A stretch of 64,000 nucleotides of DNA from NCBI GenBank assembly GCA_030762895.1, contig CM061065.1, positions 80,051,607 to 80,115,606 on the forward strand. Direction: 5' to 3'. Each line of letters starts with the position of its first letter. The first letter of the stretch is position 1. The DNA comes from Sophora flavescens. Its lineage: Eukaryota > Streptophyta > Magnoliopsida > Fabales > Fabaceae. Below the pieces are notes generated by a model. The model saw only the letters and a program-made list of their open reading frames with translations, had not been told where the DNA came from and made no database searches. The position numbers were made by a program, and so were the translations under genes. Below are positions 33,728-45,172 of the stretch, in pieces.

Positions 33728-36234
33728 AATCAGACAAAACAGACAAAACTAATTCAGCAAAGAATTTTTTTTTTTAAAATTATTTTCAGCTAATAACACA
33801 ACAAACAAGAGTCCCCGGCAACGGCGCCAATTTTTGGTCGCGCTGTCGCCACGTGCCAAAAAGAACAAGCGTTTACAAAATAATGTAGATAGGGAAGCGA
33901 CAACTCGGATGTCGTCTCACAAGGACTCTTTGGTTGTTGTCATTATTAACAGAAAATCAATAAAAGTCAGATTTGGGGGGTTTTGAGATTGAAAACTAAA
34001 TAAAGAAAACAGAACAGAAAAACAATACAATAAGAAGTAATTACCAAATAAGCTAAAGAACGATCAACCTACTGTTCTCGGTTTCCCACTATCATTGGTT
34101 CATATAAATCCAAGCCCTAAGCAGATTCTAATCCCCTCCCGGTTGTAGCAACAAATAACAAACGAAATTCGCTACTACGGATGTATGTTCCTATTCCCGA
34201 AATAACAAACGGGGTTAAGCCCTCATGAACTAAACGAACATGAATGAACACACGCGAAATAACAAACGCGATTAAGTATAAGAACATAGCATCACCGAAA
34301 TGAATCAACACAATACTATACACTCCTGAAATAACAAACATAAATATATAGCATGGCATTGAAAAGAGAATAACAAATGAAAACAGAAATACAGAACCTC
34401 AAGTGAAAATGGAAACCAATCACAGTAGATTAATCTAGGAGACTAGTTCTCCATTACAGAAATAAACACAAAAGTAAAGAAAATGAACTACTGACTAACT
34501 AGCTACTCTGACTAAAACTAGCTAGCTTCCTAGCCAACTCTTCAGTTCTGTCTAAAACTGACTTATATACAACTTCTGGACTACGCGGACTCGCGAGGCG
34601 AGTAATGCGAACAGTCTTCAGTGAGTGGCTAGCTCGCGAGGCGATCTTATCTTCGCGAGGCGAATCTCTTCAAATTCCAAACTATAACGTCCGTGACCTT
34701 CAACATGCATAAACCGTGTTGACTTTTGGTCTTCAGGGTTGGATTACTCGCGACGCGAGTCAAGTCTTCGCGGGGCGAGACAGAATGGTTGGCAATTTTC
34801 TGGAACAGTCACCTTCTGGTTCGCGAGGCGAACGCCCTTTCGCGTGGCGAGACACTCCAGAATTATTCCTTTTTATTAACCTGAAAACAGAAAATAGCAT
34901 AAGTGCTTTATTTAACTCTAAATCAACTAAATTTACCTAAAAATACTTACAGACTCAAAATGCTGCTTAAAGACAATCAAGTCTAATTTGGGTGAAAATG
35001 ATATAAAATTAGCACAAAGCCATGGTCTTTACTAGTTATAAAACCAGTCAACCAGAGGCTCATCAACGTGCTTCCCTTTCACCGGCGTGTCCGGCCACTG
35101 TTCCGGCCGTCGTTTCCAGCGATGAACTCGCCGTTCCCTGGTCTCTCTGGATCTGTGCTCACCTCCTTCATCAGACCTCTTTTGAGCAACGTCCCTGCGT
35201 GTTGAACGGTTCAGGTACCTGTGATTTCGATTATTTTGCATTTGTGTTCTAACCCATGGCTAGTTCTACCTCCTCAGATACTCCTAAGGACTCCCCATCA
35301 TACCAGTGTGGCTTCTCTTCCCACCGACGATCATTCCGGTGGTAACCCCTTTCCCATGGATGAATCATATTAGTGGTGACTTTTGTTCCCACCGACGATC
35401 ATTCCGATGGTGACTCTTTTCCCACATATGAATCATATTAGTCGTGACTTCTATTTCCGTCGATGATTGACTTATGTTGGCTATGACTCACACTAGCCCA
35501 ACTCATTGTCCCAGATGCTTTGACCCGACTCTTTTCCTAGATGCACTGCGGCAGTCTTTCTCCCGGATGCACTAGCCTTGGCCCCTTGTCCCGGATGCAC
35601 CGGCATCGTCTCGATCCGAAGTAGTTGTCTAACTTAATTTCAATTTGAAATAATTTGGGTCTCCGATATTGTTGTTGAAGCTACCAAATGCGGTTTTGAG
35701 GAGTTCGGACCTTGCTTTGTTAGATTGCTTGCAAGGAAATTTCTGTCAGACTGGATCATTCCAGCTATCTTGCTAAGTTATCTTTCCAGCAACTCTCTCC
35801 GGCCTCTCCAACATTCTTGAGTTGCCTTCCAACCATAATTTTCATGGAGCTCAGTTTTTTATTTTATTTTAAATTTTAATTTGAGGGGAAATGCATTGTT
35901 TTCATGTATCAAGCTTAAAGCTTAGTAAGTTTTAGCTTGAGGGGGAGTGTTAGAAAATCAGAGAAATATCTGATAATATATTTTCATATCTTAGCATATC
36001 TTAGAGTATCCTTGATAATCTCTTATGATTTATTTCTTATTTATATTTAATGATTTGATTCTTTATTTGATTAAGATTAGGATTCTACTTTTAGTATAAA
36101 TAGGACTATTGGGGCGTCTTTTGTAATCACATCATCATTACATCAAATTCAATATTAGTCTTACTATTTGTTAACTTGTTTCTCTCTTTTCCTCCTTCCC
36201 TTCCCTTCCCTATCTAAAACCTTCCAATTCAACA

Positions 36235-36787
36235 GTGAAAAAGAAAGATGGAAGCTGGAGGTTCTGTGTTGATTATCGGGCGCTCAACAAAGCCACCGTA
36301 CCAGACATATTCCCCATTCCGGTAATAGAAGAATTGTTGGATGAATTAAATGGGGCTAAGTACTTTTCCAAAATTGACTTGAAGGCAGGTTATCATGAAA
36401 TCAGAACGCAACCAGATATCCCAAAAACAAATTTCCGGACGCATCAAGGACATTATGAAACATTGGTTATTCCCTTTGGATTAACCAACGCTCCGGCTAC
36501 TTTCCAATGTGCTATGAATTCCACACTAAAACCATTCCTTCGCAGGTGTGTTTTAGTGTTTTTCGATGACATTTTGGTGTACAGCAAATCGTGGGAGGAA
36601 CATTTGAGTCATTTAAGAGAGGTATTGGCTAAACTCAAAGAGCATTCTTTCTTTGCCAATTTAAAGGAATGTAGTTTTGGCAAAACTGAGGTGGGATATC
36701 TAGGACATATTATTTCTGAATCAAGGGTTTCAATGGATCCCCAAAAGGCTGAGGCCATTTTGCAGTGGCCTATTCCAAAGACCATTA
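36235..36787 (+). pseudogene. GYP1 reverse transcriptase core, truncated
   Basis: It continues the RT: KKKDGSWRFCVDYRALNKAT, then PIPVIEELLDELNGAKYFSK, the catalytic VLVFFDDILVYSK, and VGYLGHIIS. It ends at AILQWPIPKTI (36787). Intact relatives continue with a VRGFLGLTGYYRRF-type connection, as GYP2 does at 51960. The frame itself is clean, so truncation rather than decay inactivated it. Confidence 0.9.
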
Positions 36788-36814
36788 ACAGAAATGATTT
36801 TTTGACAACCGGTT

Positions 36815-37280
36815 TCGACAACTATACGGGACAACCGTATATCTACCGGCAATTAAATTCCGGAGGTGTAAAATGAAAATTCTTCCGGAAATTAAATTCC
36901 GGTCAATTTAAATTCTGCAAGTGTAAAATGAAGGGGGACATGTGAATTTTTACAGGTCTGATAAATTGTACCTCCATAAATTAAATTCCGAAAGCTCTGA
37001 GCATATGACACTTCATTTTACACATCCGGACTTGTGTAAAATGAAGTGTCATATATGCTCAGAGCTTCCGGAATTTAATTTCTGGAGGTACAATTTATCA
37101 TACTTGTAAAAATTCACATGTCCCCCTTCATTTTACACTTTCGGAAATTGAATTCCGGAAGTGTAAAAGTTTACACTTCCGGAATTTAAATTCGGGAAGT
37201 GTAAAAACATATGAATTTTCATTTTATAGCTCCGGAATTTAATTTTCGGAAGATATACGGAGTTGTCGTATGTGGGTTGT
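36815..37280. mobile_element. 466-bp foldback MITE
   Basis: Almost the whole element is a palindrome centred near 37020. The left end (ACAACC...CGACAACT...CGTATATCTACCGG) is the inverse of the right end (CGGAAGATATACGG...AGTTGTCG...GGTTGT). Inner arms include GTGTAAAATGAAGGGGGACA (near 36921) against TGTCCCCCTTCATTTTACAC (near 37119), and GAGCATATGACACTTCATTT against AAATGAAGTGTCATATATGC. It has no coding capacity. No target duplication was identified. It sits 28 bp from the truncated end of GYP1. Confidence 0.85.
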
Positions 37281-37312
37281 TAGAATAACATAACTAAAAA
37301 ACAATCTGCCAG

Positions 37313-40300
37313 AATTGAAAGGAGGAACAAAACAAGTATTTTCTGAATTGCTTGTGTTACTTTCACACAGCATAAAGGTATTCTATTTATACACTAGAAG
37401 AATTAAATACAAATGATAATTACAAGACAAATAAATGAGGCACCTATTTCCTAATTACAATGGCTATTTCCTAAACTATTAATGAAAGTCCATGAACCTT
37501 TGGACGGTGGATACCAACACAGTCCATGAACCTTTGGACGGTGGATACCAACATTAATGACAGTCCATGAACCTTCGGACGGTGGATAATAATTGGACGG
37601 TAGATTCCAACACTCCCCCTCAAGCTGGGGAATGGATATCAATCATTCCCAGCTTGCAAGTAAGTTGGTTGAATCGATCCGTTGGCAAACCTTTTGTCAA
37701 CACATCTGCAAGTTGCTGCCCAGAAGGAATGTAGGTTGTTGTTATCAATCCACTATCCAACTTTTCTTTGATGAAGTGTCGATCTATCTCAATGTGTTTT
37801 GTCCTGTCATGCTGAACATGATTATGAGCAATACTAATGACCGATTTATTATCACAAAACAGTTTCATAGGACCTTCACATTTTATCTTCAAGTCATCGA
37901 GCACAAATTTCATCCACAACAGTTCACAGATTCCTTGTGCCATAGCTCTAAATTCTGCCTCTGCGCTTGATCGAGCCACTACATTTTCTTTCTTACTTCT
38001 CCAAGTAACAAGGTTCCCACATAGGAACATGCAATAGCCTGATGTGGATCTTCTATCACTTACTGAACCTGCATAGTCAGCATCTGTATAAGCCTCCATA
38101 GTCAAGTTTCCACCTTTTTTGAACAAGAGTCCTCTTCCTGGAGTAGCTTTGAGATACTGCAGTATACGTTCTACAGCCTGTAAGTGTCTCTCCCTCGGAT
38201 CATGCATGAACTGACTCACAGCATTGACCGCATATGCTAGATCTGGTCTAGTGTGTGCCAAGTAAATCAACTTCCCCACAAGTCTCTGGTATTGGATTTT
38301 GTCAACCTTGGCACTCTCCTCTTCAGTGCTCATCCTGTGATTTTGCTCGATGGGAACACCCGTAGGTTTACATCCAAGTTTCCCTGTTTCCTTCAAAAGA
38401 TCAAGCACATACTTCCTTTGAGAGATGAAAATGCCTTGTTTTGAGTAGGCCACTTCAATCCCCAAGAAATACTTCAATTTCCCAAGGTCCTTCATCTCAA
38501 ATTCTGCAAATAATTTTTCCTTAAGCAGTTGTCTCTCAACTAGGTCATCACCTGTAATAATTATATCATCAACATAAACAAGAAGTACAGTCAGTTTTCC
38601 TCCTTGTGAATGTTTAAAGAAAAGTGTATGATCTCCTTGGCTTTGTTTGTAACCCAAAGAACACCATAGCTTTTGTAAATCTTCCAAACCATGCTCGAGG
38701 AGACTGTTTTAGCCCATATAAAGCCTTCCTCAATCAGTAAACTTTGTTTGTTCCACTTGTGGGACCAAACCCCGGGGAATCTCCATGTACACCTCCTCCT
38801 CTAAGTCTCCATGCAAGAAAGCATTTTTGACATCAAACCGGTGTAGTTCCCATCCCAGTGGGCAGCAAGAGAGAGTAAAATACGAACAGTGTTCATCTTT
38901 GCCACCGGAGCAAATGTCTCCTCATAATCAATGCCATAGGTCTGAGTGTATCCCTTTGCCACTAGTCTTGCTTTATACCTGTCTAGGGTACCATCTGACC
39001 GGTACTTTACAGTGTAGATCCATCTACTCCCCACTGGTCTCTTTTCTTTTGGTTTCTCAACAATTTCCCGTGTTCCATTTCTTTCCAGAGCTTGCATCTC
39101 CTCATTCATGGCTTGAACCCAATTCTTATCCTTCAATGCTTCTTGTACTGTTCTAGGGATTCTGATAGAATCAATGGCTGCAATAAAGCTTTGGTGCTGC
39201 AAAGAAAGGTTTGTGGTGGAAACAAAGTTGGAAATTGGGTACTTAGCACAAGATCTTTTCCCTTTTCTTAATGCAATAGGTAAGTCATCATCAATGTTAG
39301 GATCACAATTATCCAAAGGAATAGGTTCAGAATGAATGAAAGGAATAGATTCAACATGAATGGGACTAGTGTTTTCAATACTTACCATGGGTTCAGATAT
39401 TTGGGGTTCTTGTTTGGACCGAGGGAAGGGTGTTTCTTCCTTTGATAGACCGGTTTTGGCGAGCTTGCTCTAGTCCGAGGAGCTAATTCCTGTGTATCCG
39501 AGAGCATATCGAAGATTGGAGCAAGGGAATACCGCTTTCCGAAAAAATCTCGCCTTCCAAATCAAGTATTATTCTCCCCCGAGGCCGAGAGGAACTGAAG
39601 AATGATTGATTTTCTTGGAAGGTGACATCCATGGAGACATACACTCGACGAGAGGAAGGGTGATAACATTTGTATCCTTTCTTGTCAGGGGCATAACCAA
39701 TGAACAAACATTTAATGGCACGAGGGTCAAGTTTGCCCCGATGCTGACGATGGACATGAACAAAAGCAACACAACCAAAAACACGAGATTCAAGACTTTG
39801 CATAATAGGAACAGATGGAAAAAATGTTTTCATGACATGAACAGGACTCAAACCACCAAGGATTCTAGAGGGTATTCTATTTATTAGATAAGCAGCAGTT
39901 AAAACAGCTTCCCCCAATATGAATTTGGAACAGACATCTGAAACAATAAAGCTCTAGTAATTTCAAGCAAGTGTCGATTTTTCCTTTTAGCAACCCCGTT
40001 TTGTTGGGGGGTATCAACACAAGTTCATGAACAATGCCATGTTGTTTAAGAAAGGTGGAGAAATTTTGGTTCACATACTCTCTACCATTATCAGACCTCA
40101 GACGTTTAATTGTTTTATCAAATTGAGTTTTAATCATATGATAAAACTGGATAAACAAATGGTACACATCTGATTTATTTTTTATTAGAAAAATCCAAGT
40201 AACACGAGTGCAATCATCAATAAATGACACAAACCATTTTGCACCAGAAATATTAGGAACAGAAGCTGGACCCCAAACATCAGTATGAATAAGAGAAAAA

Positions 40301-41564
40301 GGTTCATCACTTTTCTTAGCACTTGAAGGAAAACTTACCCGATGATGTTTGGAAAATTCACAAACATCACATTGAAAGGACTCAACCGATTCATTCAAAA
40401 ACAAAGAAGGAAACATGGACTTAAGTAGAGTGAATGGGGGATACCCAAGACGATTATGTTGGAGCCAAATTTGGGAGGAACAAGACTTGGATTGATGACA
40501 GGAATGTTGCAACTTCACACCATATTCACCTGAAGTTTCCATCTCAAGGTAGTACAACCCTCCCCGTTCCTTGGCAACTCCAATAGTCTTCCCCGTAGTA
40601 TTGTCCTGGAATACACAATGAGAAGGGAAAAATGTTACAGCGCAATTAAGGTCTTTGGTAAGTTTATGTATAGAAAGAAGGTTAGATGACAGTTTAGGAA
40701 CATGAAGCACATTTTGCAAATTTAGAAAAGGACTAATTTTAACGTTACCAAATCCTGCAATTGATGTACGACAGCCATCAGCTACAGTTATGTGATGACT
40801 ACCCATGGGGATTTGATAGGATGAAAAAATGAGAAGAACAAAAGGTCATGTGATCGGTGGCACCAGAATCAATAATCCAAAAATCCTCGGGGACAGTACC
40901 AGAAGCATGAGAAAATAAAGAACATAGATTCTTACCATTTACACCATTTGAAGAAGTGCAAGACTGCTTACTAGAGTAATGGGTGATAGCTGAGATGTTG
41001 GTAATCTCAGTGTTAGACATGATGGTTAGGCATGATAACAACCAAGAGTGCGATGAAGGTGTAAAAAACACAAGCTGCAATGAAGGCAGCAACAAAGAAG
41101 AGGGTTTGTGGTGAAGATGACTTTGGGTACTGTAACTAAGAAAGATAAAGCACAATGAAGGTGCTGAACATGTAATGAAGGCACAAGACAAACAGGTCCT
41201 GCAATGAAGGCAAGGCACCTAAGGTCACTCAAAGAATGAAGGTCGAGGCAGCGGAAAAGCAAAGGCAGAGACTCCCAAGGTCGGGAGCTCTGATACCAAA
41301 TTGAAAGGAGGAACAAAACAAGTATTTTCTGAATTGCTTGTGTTACTTTCACACAGCATAAAGGTATTCTATTTATACATTAGAAGAATTAAATACAAAT
41401 GATAATTACAAGACAAATAAATGAGGCACCTATTTCCTAATTACAATGGCTATTTCCTAAACTATTAATGAAAGTCCATGAACCTTTGGACGGTGGATAC
41501 CAACATTAATGACAATCCATGAACCTTTGGACGGTGGATAATAATTGGACGGTAGATTCCAACA
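37313..41564 (-). mobile_element. Ty1/copia element with most of gag deleted
   Basis: LTRs lie at 37313-37612 (3' LTR) and 41299-41564 (5' LTR). The perfect target duplication GCCAG is at 37308-37312 and 41565-41569. On the minus strand the primer site TTGGTATCAGAGC follows the 5' LTR and the polypurine tract TTGAGGGGGAG precedes the 3' LTR. The 3' LTR carries three, and the 5' LTR two, copies of a 34-bp CAGTCCATGAACC...GGTGGATACCAACA unit; otherwise about 3 differences are seen. Only about 400 bp separate the primer site from protease, so gag is essentially missing. Pol is complete in order and lightly broken. Confidence 0.9.
37620..41218 (-). pseudogene. Copia (37313-41564) pol
   Basis: Minus-strand order: protease (FWIIDSGATDHMTF near 40870), GAG-pre-integrase (HVPKLSSNLLSIHKL, RLGYPPFTLLK), and integrase (HTDVWGPASVPNISG, FVSFIDDCTRVTWIFLI, LRSDNGREYVNQNF). 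Then AYLINRIPSRILGGLSP and KCLFIGYAPDKKGYKCY, then RT (NGTREIVEKPKEKRPVGSRW, DRYKARLVAKGYTQTYGIDY). The last 355 codons (37620-38687) are one clean frame with VLLVYVDDIIITGDD and the complete RNase H (ARSSAEAEFRAMA, CDNKSVISIAHN, QLADVLTKGLP). Frames change near 39940, 39480 and 38800-38690. Confidence 0.85.
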
Positions 41565-41569
41565 GCCAG

Positions 41570-42060
41570 TTTCTCTTTAGTCTTTACCAATTCTCTGATT
41601 CTATCCAGCAATCTGATATTGTCATTATTCCCAGACTTTAACAAGGAAGTTACTGGCTTCAACCACTACCTTCCTTAAACCCAAATTCTAGGCCAACTTC
41701 AAACCTTTGAAGATGCCCCGGAGTTTTGCTAAGAAGGCTGAGCAGACTCCAATGTGGTGCATGAATCCACCACTCCATTCACCAGAATCATCACGAATCA
41801 GCCCGCCTCAGCACACCCTGCAACACCGGGGTTTCCTTTGGAGGTCCATCGGTGTTCAATTTGAACCAACCCATCTCTGGAAAGGTCCACTTAACCGAGA
41901 TAGTTTCCTTTCTGCCCCTATTGAGCGCCAAGCATCTTCTTTGTTTCGTTTCCCAGATATAGGCCACTTACTTCAAGACTTCAGCTGTAGGATTCATCGG
42001 CTTAGAGTAAAGACGCATCAAAAGTAGCCAGATTCCTCCAATGCCAAAGCATGGAACAAG
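41570..42060 (-). pseudogene. RNase H-domain (RVT_3 type) pseudogene fragment
   Basis: Across several frames the minus strand reads WTFPEMGWFKLNTDGPPK, then GLIRDDSGEWSGGF, then MHHIGVCSAFLAKLRGIFKG and LRKVVVEASNFLV. This is the order and spacing of the plant RNase H domain found in LINE-type elements and in stand-alone 'putative ribonuclease H' proteins. Its first catalytic Asp lies in LNTDG. At least two single-base frameshifts and several stops are present. The copia element at 37313-41564 inserted at its left edge. Confidence 0.65.
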
Positions 42061-43900
42061 CTACCATAAAATATAGTTTCCCACTTATCTTTCTCAAAAT
42101 TGCTAAATTGGTGAGTTAGGTTCAACACCATAGAAGCTATCTATTTCAGATGACTTAACAAGTCTAATCCACACCTGAGATGCCAAGGAACATGGAAAGT
42201 CCTTGTTGATGACTCACCTGAGATGCCAAGGCTCACTTCGTTTTATTCTTATGATGACTCACACATTTTCGTAGCCCTCTCTCTCACTCTATTCACACAG
42301 ACACACACACAGTGAAGATTGTGGCCCAAGTGAAGGAGCGGTGATGGGGATGCAGGCGAATAGGAGATTCTCGACGGCAACGATGATGGAAGGGTCTTCG
42401 ATAAGGATCAGACTCAAATTATTTGAAATCGTTCACCCTCTCTCCACGACCAATCTCACCAGGTTTTGCAACTTTCAACTCCATCATTTTCCTCATTCCT
42501 TTATGCTACGAAACCCTAACAATAATAGTAATCAATTCAATATAAGCTCGAAATCGAAATGCGATTCTTAGGCTTCGCGGAGGGACAGTGTTGTTTGCAC
42601 CACCGCCACCGGCACTCGTAGTTTGCATCGGAGACTCGTTGCTTCTTGAGCTAGCAAGAAGGTTTCTCATATGAGTTAATCCATTTTTTTAAAATTTTAT
42701 TTGCGGTTGGTGTTATATATGTACAGATTCATGCATGTCATGTTGCAATCTTGAACTAGGAATTTTATTCCATTGTAGAATGATAAGAGGAACCCTTTGA
42801 ATGCCGTGTGTAAGTGAATTAGAATAATCTGAGATGTAATTTTAATTTAGGTGTAAAATTCATGGTGTTCTTGAGACTGTGGCTAAGAATTGGAGGAAGC
42901 AACTTTGTTATTATGTGATGGAAGTTATGCATTTGTCGATTTGACTGATATAGGAAGCAACTGGGGTTTAATAGAATTGTTAACAGAAGCCTAAGACTAG
43001 TAAACTAGACAGAATAGTGATTCTATATTATAGTATTTGCTTATAGGAACTTAGAGCTTCTAGCAATTGAAGTGATGCAAAACATGATCGATGTTGAAGT
43101 AAACAAAATAATTTGCAGAGGGTACTTTGCTTATTAGTACAGGGTACTTTGTAGATTGTTCCACAAATATATTTCCTCTTGCTTATTAAGGCCTAGATAT
43201 ATCTTTAAAACCGTTGTCCTAATGTTACTAAACTCATCCTCTGTCTTTATTGTCTTAATGCATGTTCATCTTCAAGTTAAAGGTGTTGACTAATAGCTTT
43301 TGTTTGATGGATGGTTTGAAGTGAGCCTTTTATAGAATTCTATTAAATAAATTACATGGACTTTTAACTTGATCTTTTTTAAGAATGAAGACAGATTAGC
43401 TTTTGTCACAACTATCATTTTTATCTTTATTTATAACTTAAGTTTGAAATATAAGTGATATTTGATCATTAATCATTTTAATACTTATATTACTATGCAT
43501 ATTTGACCAATCACTTGGTTAATTACTTTACTTCTCTAGTACAGCCTACTTTAATCACTAGCTAAGTTGAAATCTTTCTGATATATCAAGTATCTTGTAT
43601 TATTAGCACGAGTAGAGGAAATCTAGAAAATGGTTAAATTCTTAATTATTGGATTTTGATGTCATCCCAACTTATAGAATGATGGATTTTATTTTAATCA
43701 GCCTAATTATTTATAATTTTTCTTTCTATTCAGAAGAGGCATCCATAAATTTCTCAAGTTAGAAAGATCAACTCTACCTACCAAGAAGCTTGGACTAAGG
43801 AGGCTAATGATATACTTTTACTAAAGTTTGTATTTCATGTATTGAATTTAAAGAAAAGCATGGAGAAAATAACTTTGAACCTCAGTTACCTTTTTTGATT
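42061..43900. other. Mostly non-coding stretch with possible exon fragments
   Basis: A 40-codon frame beginning at 42341 (MGMQANRRFSTATMMEGSSI...) ends at a plausible donor (CACCAG|GTTTTG), but I do not recognise it. A GC-richer piece at 42575-42660 and an AG-preceded piece at 43735-43800 could be other degraded exons. ACCTGAGATGCCAAGG is repeated at 42173 and 42219. The rest is AT-rich and intron-like. Confidence 0.35.
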
Positions 43901-43905
43901 TGCAG

Positions 43906-44462
43906 CTGGCCGCTTTGGATTTATGCCATAGTCTGCACCTTTGTGAACATCCATGGTAATTTTCCTTCTTCACTGTTGAAGATGCGTTGATTGTTGGTGT
44001 CTTTGATTGATTTCCTCAGATATTCATGTTTTTAAATTTGCAGGTCTGAATATATACTTCTGGCTCTCATTTATCCCTGCACTAGTATGTATATTTTGGT
44101 TTCATATTTCAATAAATCAAAATGAAACAGTTCAGTGGAAATTATTTTCGTTCACATCTGATTTCTCTACACGTAAAAGCTTGTCATGTTAATACGGACA
44201 AAACTTCAACATGTTGTATCCACTTTAGCACTTGAAATCATGGAGCAAACAGGTCCATCTGCTAGGACACAAGTAAAGCCACGTTATGAACTTTTTTGGT
44301 TCTAAAAACCAGATAGTGTTATGGCTGATACAATGTGATATTTCAGGTAAAATTTATTAACACCTTATTTGTAGTCTGGTCATTCTGCATTGTTGTTTCT
44401 TGTTCTTATTTTTTCTACTGTTCGTGCAGAATGCCTTGGAAATGGCAACTTTTATTTGGACA
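43906..44462 (+). pseudogene. MLO family pseudogene, four exon fragments
   Basis: Exon pieces with splice borders: 43906-43955 (WPLWIYAIVCTFVNIHG), 44044-44084 (LNIYFWLSFIPAL), about 44186-44346 (TKLQHVVSTLALEI...VKPRYELFWF) and 44430-44462 (NALEMATFIWT). This is the conserved middle-to-late part of the plant MLO proteins, seven-transmembrane proteins known as powdery mildew susceptibility factors. FWFKKPD has become FWF-stop-KPD (TAA at 44303) and the next codons are out of frame. The third exon has lost its acceptor. N- and C-terminal exons are absent. It is followed without a gap by CAMTA sequence. Confidence 0.88.
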
Positions 44463-44719
44463 TTCGTAGATGTTATTGGTTGCTTGATAAGTATGTATAT
44501 CAATGTTTAACTTGACTCTTAAGGCCCCAATTCCAATATGTTATGCATGCCCATATTTCTGAACTTAGAATTAGTAATGATGGTTATCTTTCTCGCATAT
44601 TTTTGACTCGACAATAAAAAAAGTCTGCAAATAGTAATGTGACTTACGATTGTTGCTATTATTTTCTTTTCAGGAGTTTGGAGCACATAGTCCTTGTTCG
44701 TTATCGTGAAACTCGGGAG
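44463..44719 (+). pseudogene. CAMTA CG-1 domain fragment fused to MLO
   Basis: Straight after the MLO residues the same exon reads, in another frame, RRCYWLLDK and ends at a donor (GATAA|GTATGT, 44491). The next exon, 44674-44719, supplies SLEHIVLVRYRETRE after the acceptor TTTTCAG. Spliced, the two give the C-terminal end of the CG-1 DNA-binding domain of calmodulin-binding transcription activators, closest in my reading to the CAMTA5/6 type. No IPT/TIG, ankyrin or IQ region follows. A few bases are missing at the join compared with the family, so no single frame crosses from MLO into CAMTA. Confidence 0.85.
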
Positions 44720-45172
44720 GTTGTGTTAATCATTTTATTTCTTCCTTTTTCCTTTCAAAAATTTAATTTCGCTGCACAAAAGAAGGTTTGCTATGTGCAT
44801 GTTGCTTTGCCCGATAGAAAGACCATATATATTTACCGTCACATATTCATTAGTCAGTTTGTCCTTATATCAGTGATGTAGTTTTAGGCATTCAAAGATG
44901 TCTAGATACACAAATTTATGTCTATAAGAAAAATGTCTCACAACAACCATGTTTTCCAATTAATGATTGGAAATTTCATTTATTCTCTGTGTGAAATGCA
45001 GAGTTTTTTTGGTGGTTTTGTGAAGCATCTTGTATAGTGTTGCTTAAGCAAAATCAGTCACTTGTTGCAAAGGAACCTTATTATTTTACTAAATTTTTCT
45101 GATTTGCATAATATTAAGGAGTGAAGATATGCTTCTAATTTTTCTGATTTGCATAATATTAAGGGAACTCAT
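44720..45172. other. Non-coding, with a 44-bp tandem duplication
   Basis: CTAATTTTTCTGATTTGCAT...ATTAAGG is present near 45094-45121 and again near 45138-45165. The rest is AT-rich and may be intron sequence of the CAMTA fragment. Confidence 0.45.

Larger units (their letters stand above)
29563..35065 (-). mobile_element. Tat/Athila-like Ty3/gypsy element lacking pol
   Basis: LTRs lie at 29563-30811 and 33835-35065 (about 1.24 kb each). The perfect target duplication is ACGTG (29558-29562 and 35066-35070). On the minus strand the primer site just outside the right LTR is TTGGCGCCGTTGCCGGGGAC, the hallmark of Tat/Athila gypsy elements. The polypurine side (TTTAAGTTTGGGGTATTTT next to 30811) fits the same group. 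The interior (3.0 kb) holds a truncated gag and a second ORF, but no protease, RT, RNase H or integrase. By eye the LTRs differ at about 15 substitutions in 1,230 bp plus a 19-bp indel, which makes this one of the youngest insertions in the window. It sits in the non-autonomous element 28914-36234. Confidence 0.9.
28914..36234 (+). mobile_element. Non-autonomous copia-like LTR element inserted in GYP1 RT
   Basis: LTRs lie at 28914-29195 (282 bp) and 35948-36234 (287 bp), both TGTTAGAAAATCAG...AATTCAACA. The primer site TGGTATCTAGAGC starts at 29196 and the polypurine tract TTGAGGGGGAG precedes 35948. The target duplication GTGAA is perfect (28909-28913 and 36235-36239). Without the nested 29563-35065 element the interior is only about 1.24 kb and encodes no gag or pol. 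A 29-codon frame (ATGGCTAGTTCTACC, about 35255) stops early, and degenerate ~60-bp units with CACCGACGATCATTCCG occur at 35310-35470. LTRs differ at about 11 positions by eye (about 4%). Confidence 0.9.
21820..36787 (+). mobile_element. GYP1: Ty3/gypsy element, split twice and truncated
   Basis: Its parts are: 5' LTR 21820-22228, gag to 23064, gag zinc knuckle and protease 27768-28390, RT N-terminus 28684-28913, and RT core 36235-36787. The gaps are filled by a copia element (23065-27762) and a non-autonomous element (28914-36234). The joined pieces are in order and orientation, and the break points are flanked by target duplications. After the RT residues AILQWPIPKTI the sequence stops matching any gypsy element. 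RNase H, integrase and the 3' LTR are missing, so the 3' half was deleted. Confidence 0.9.
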
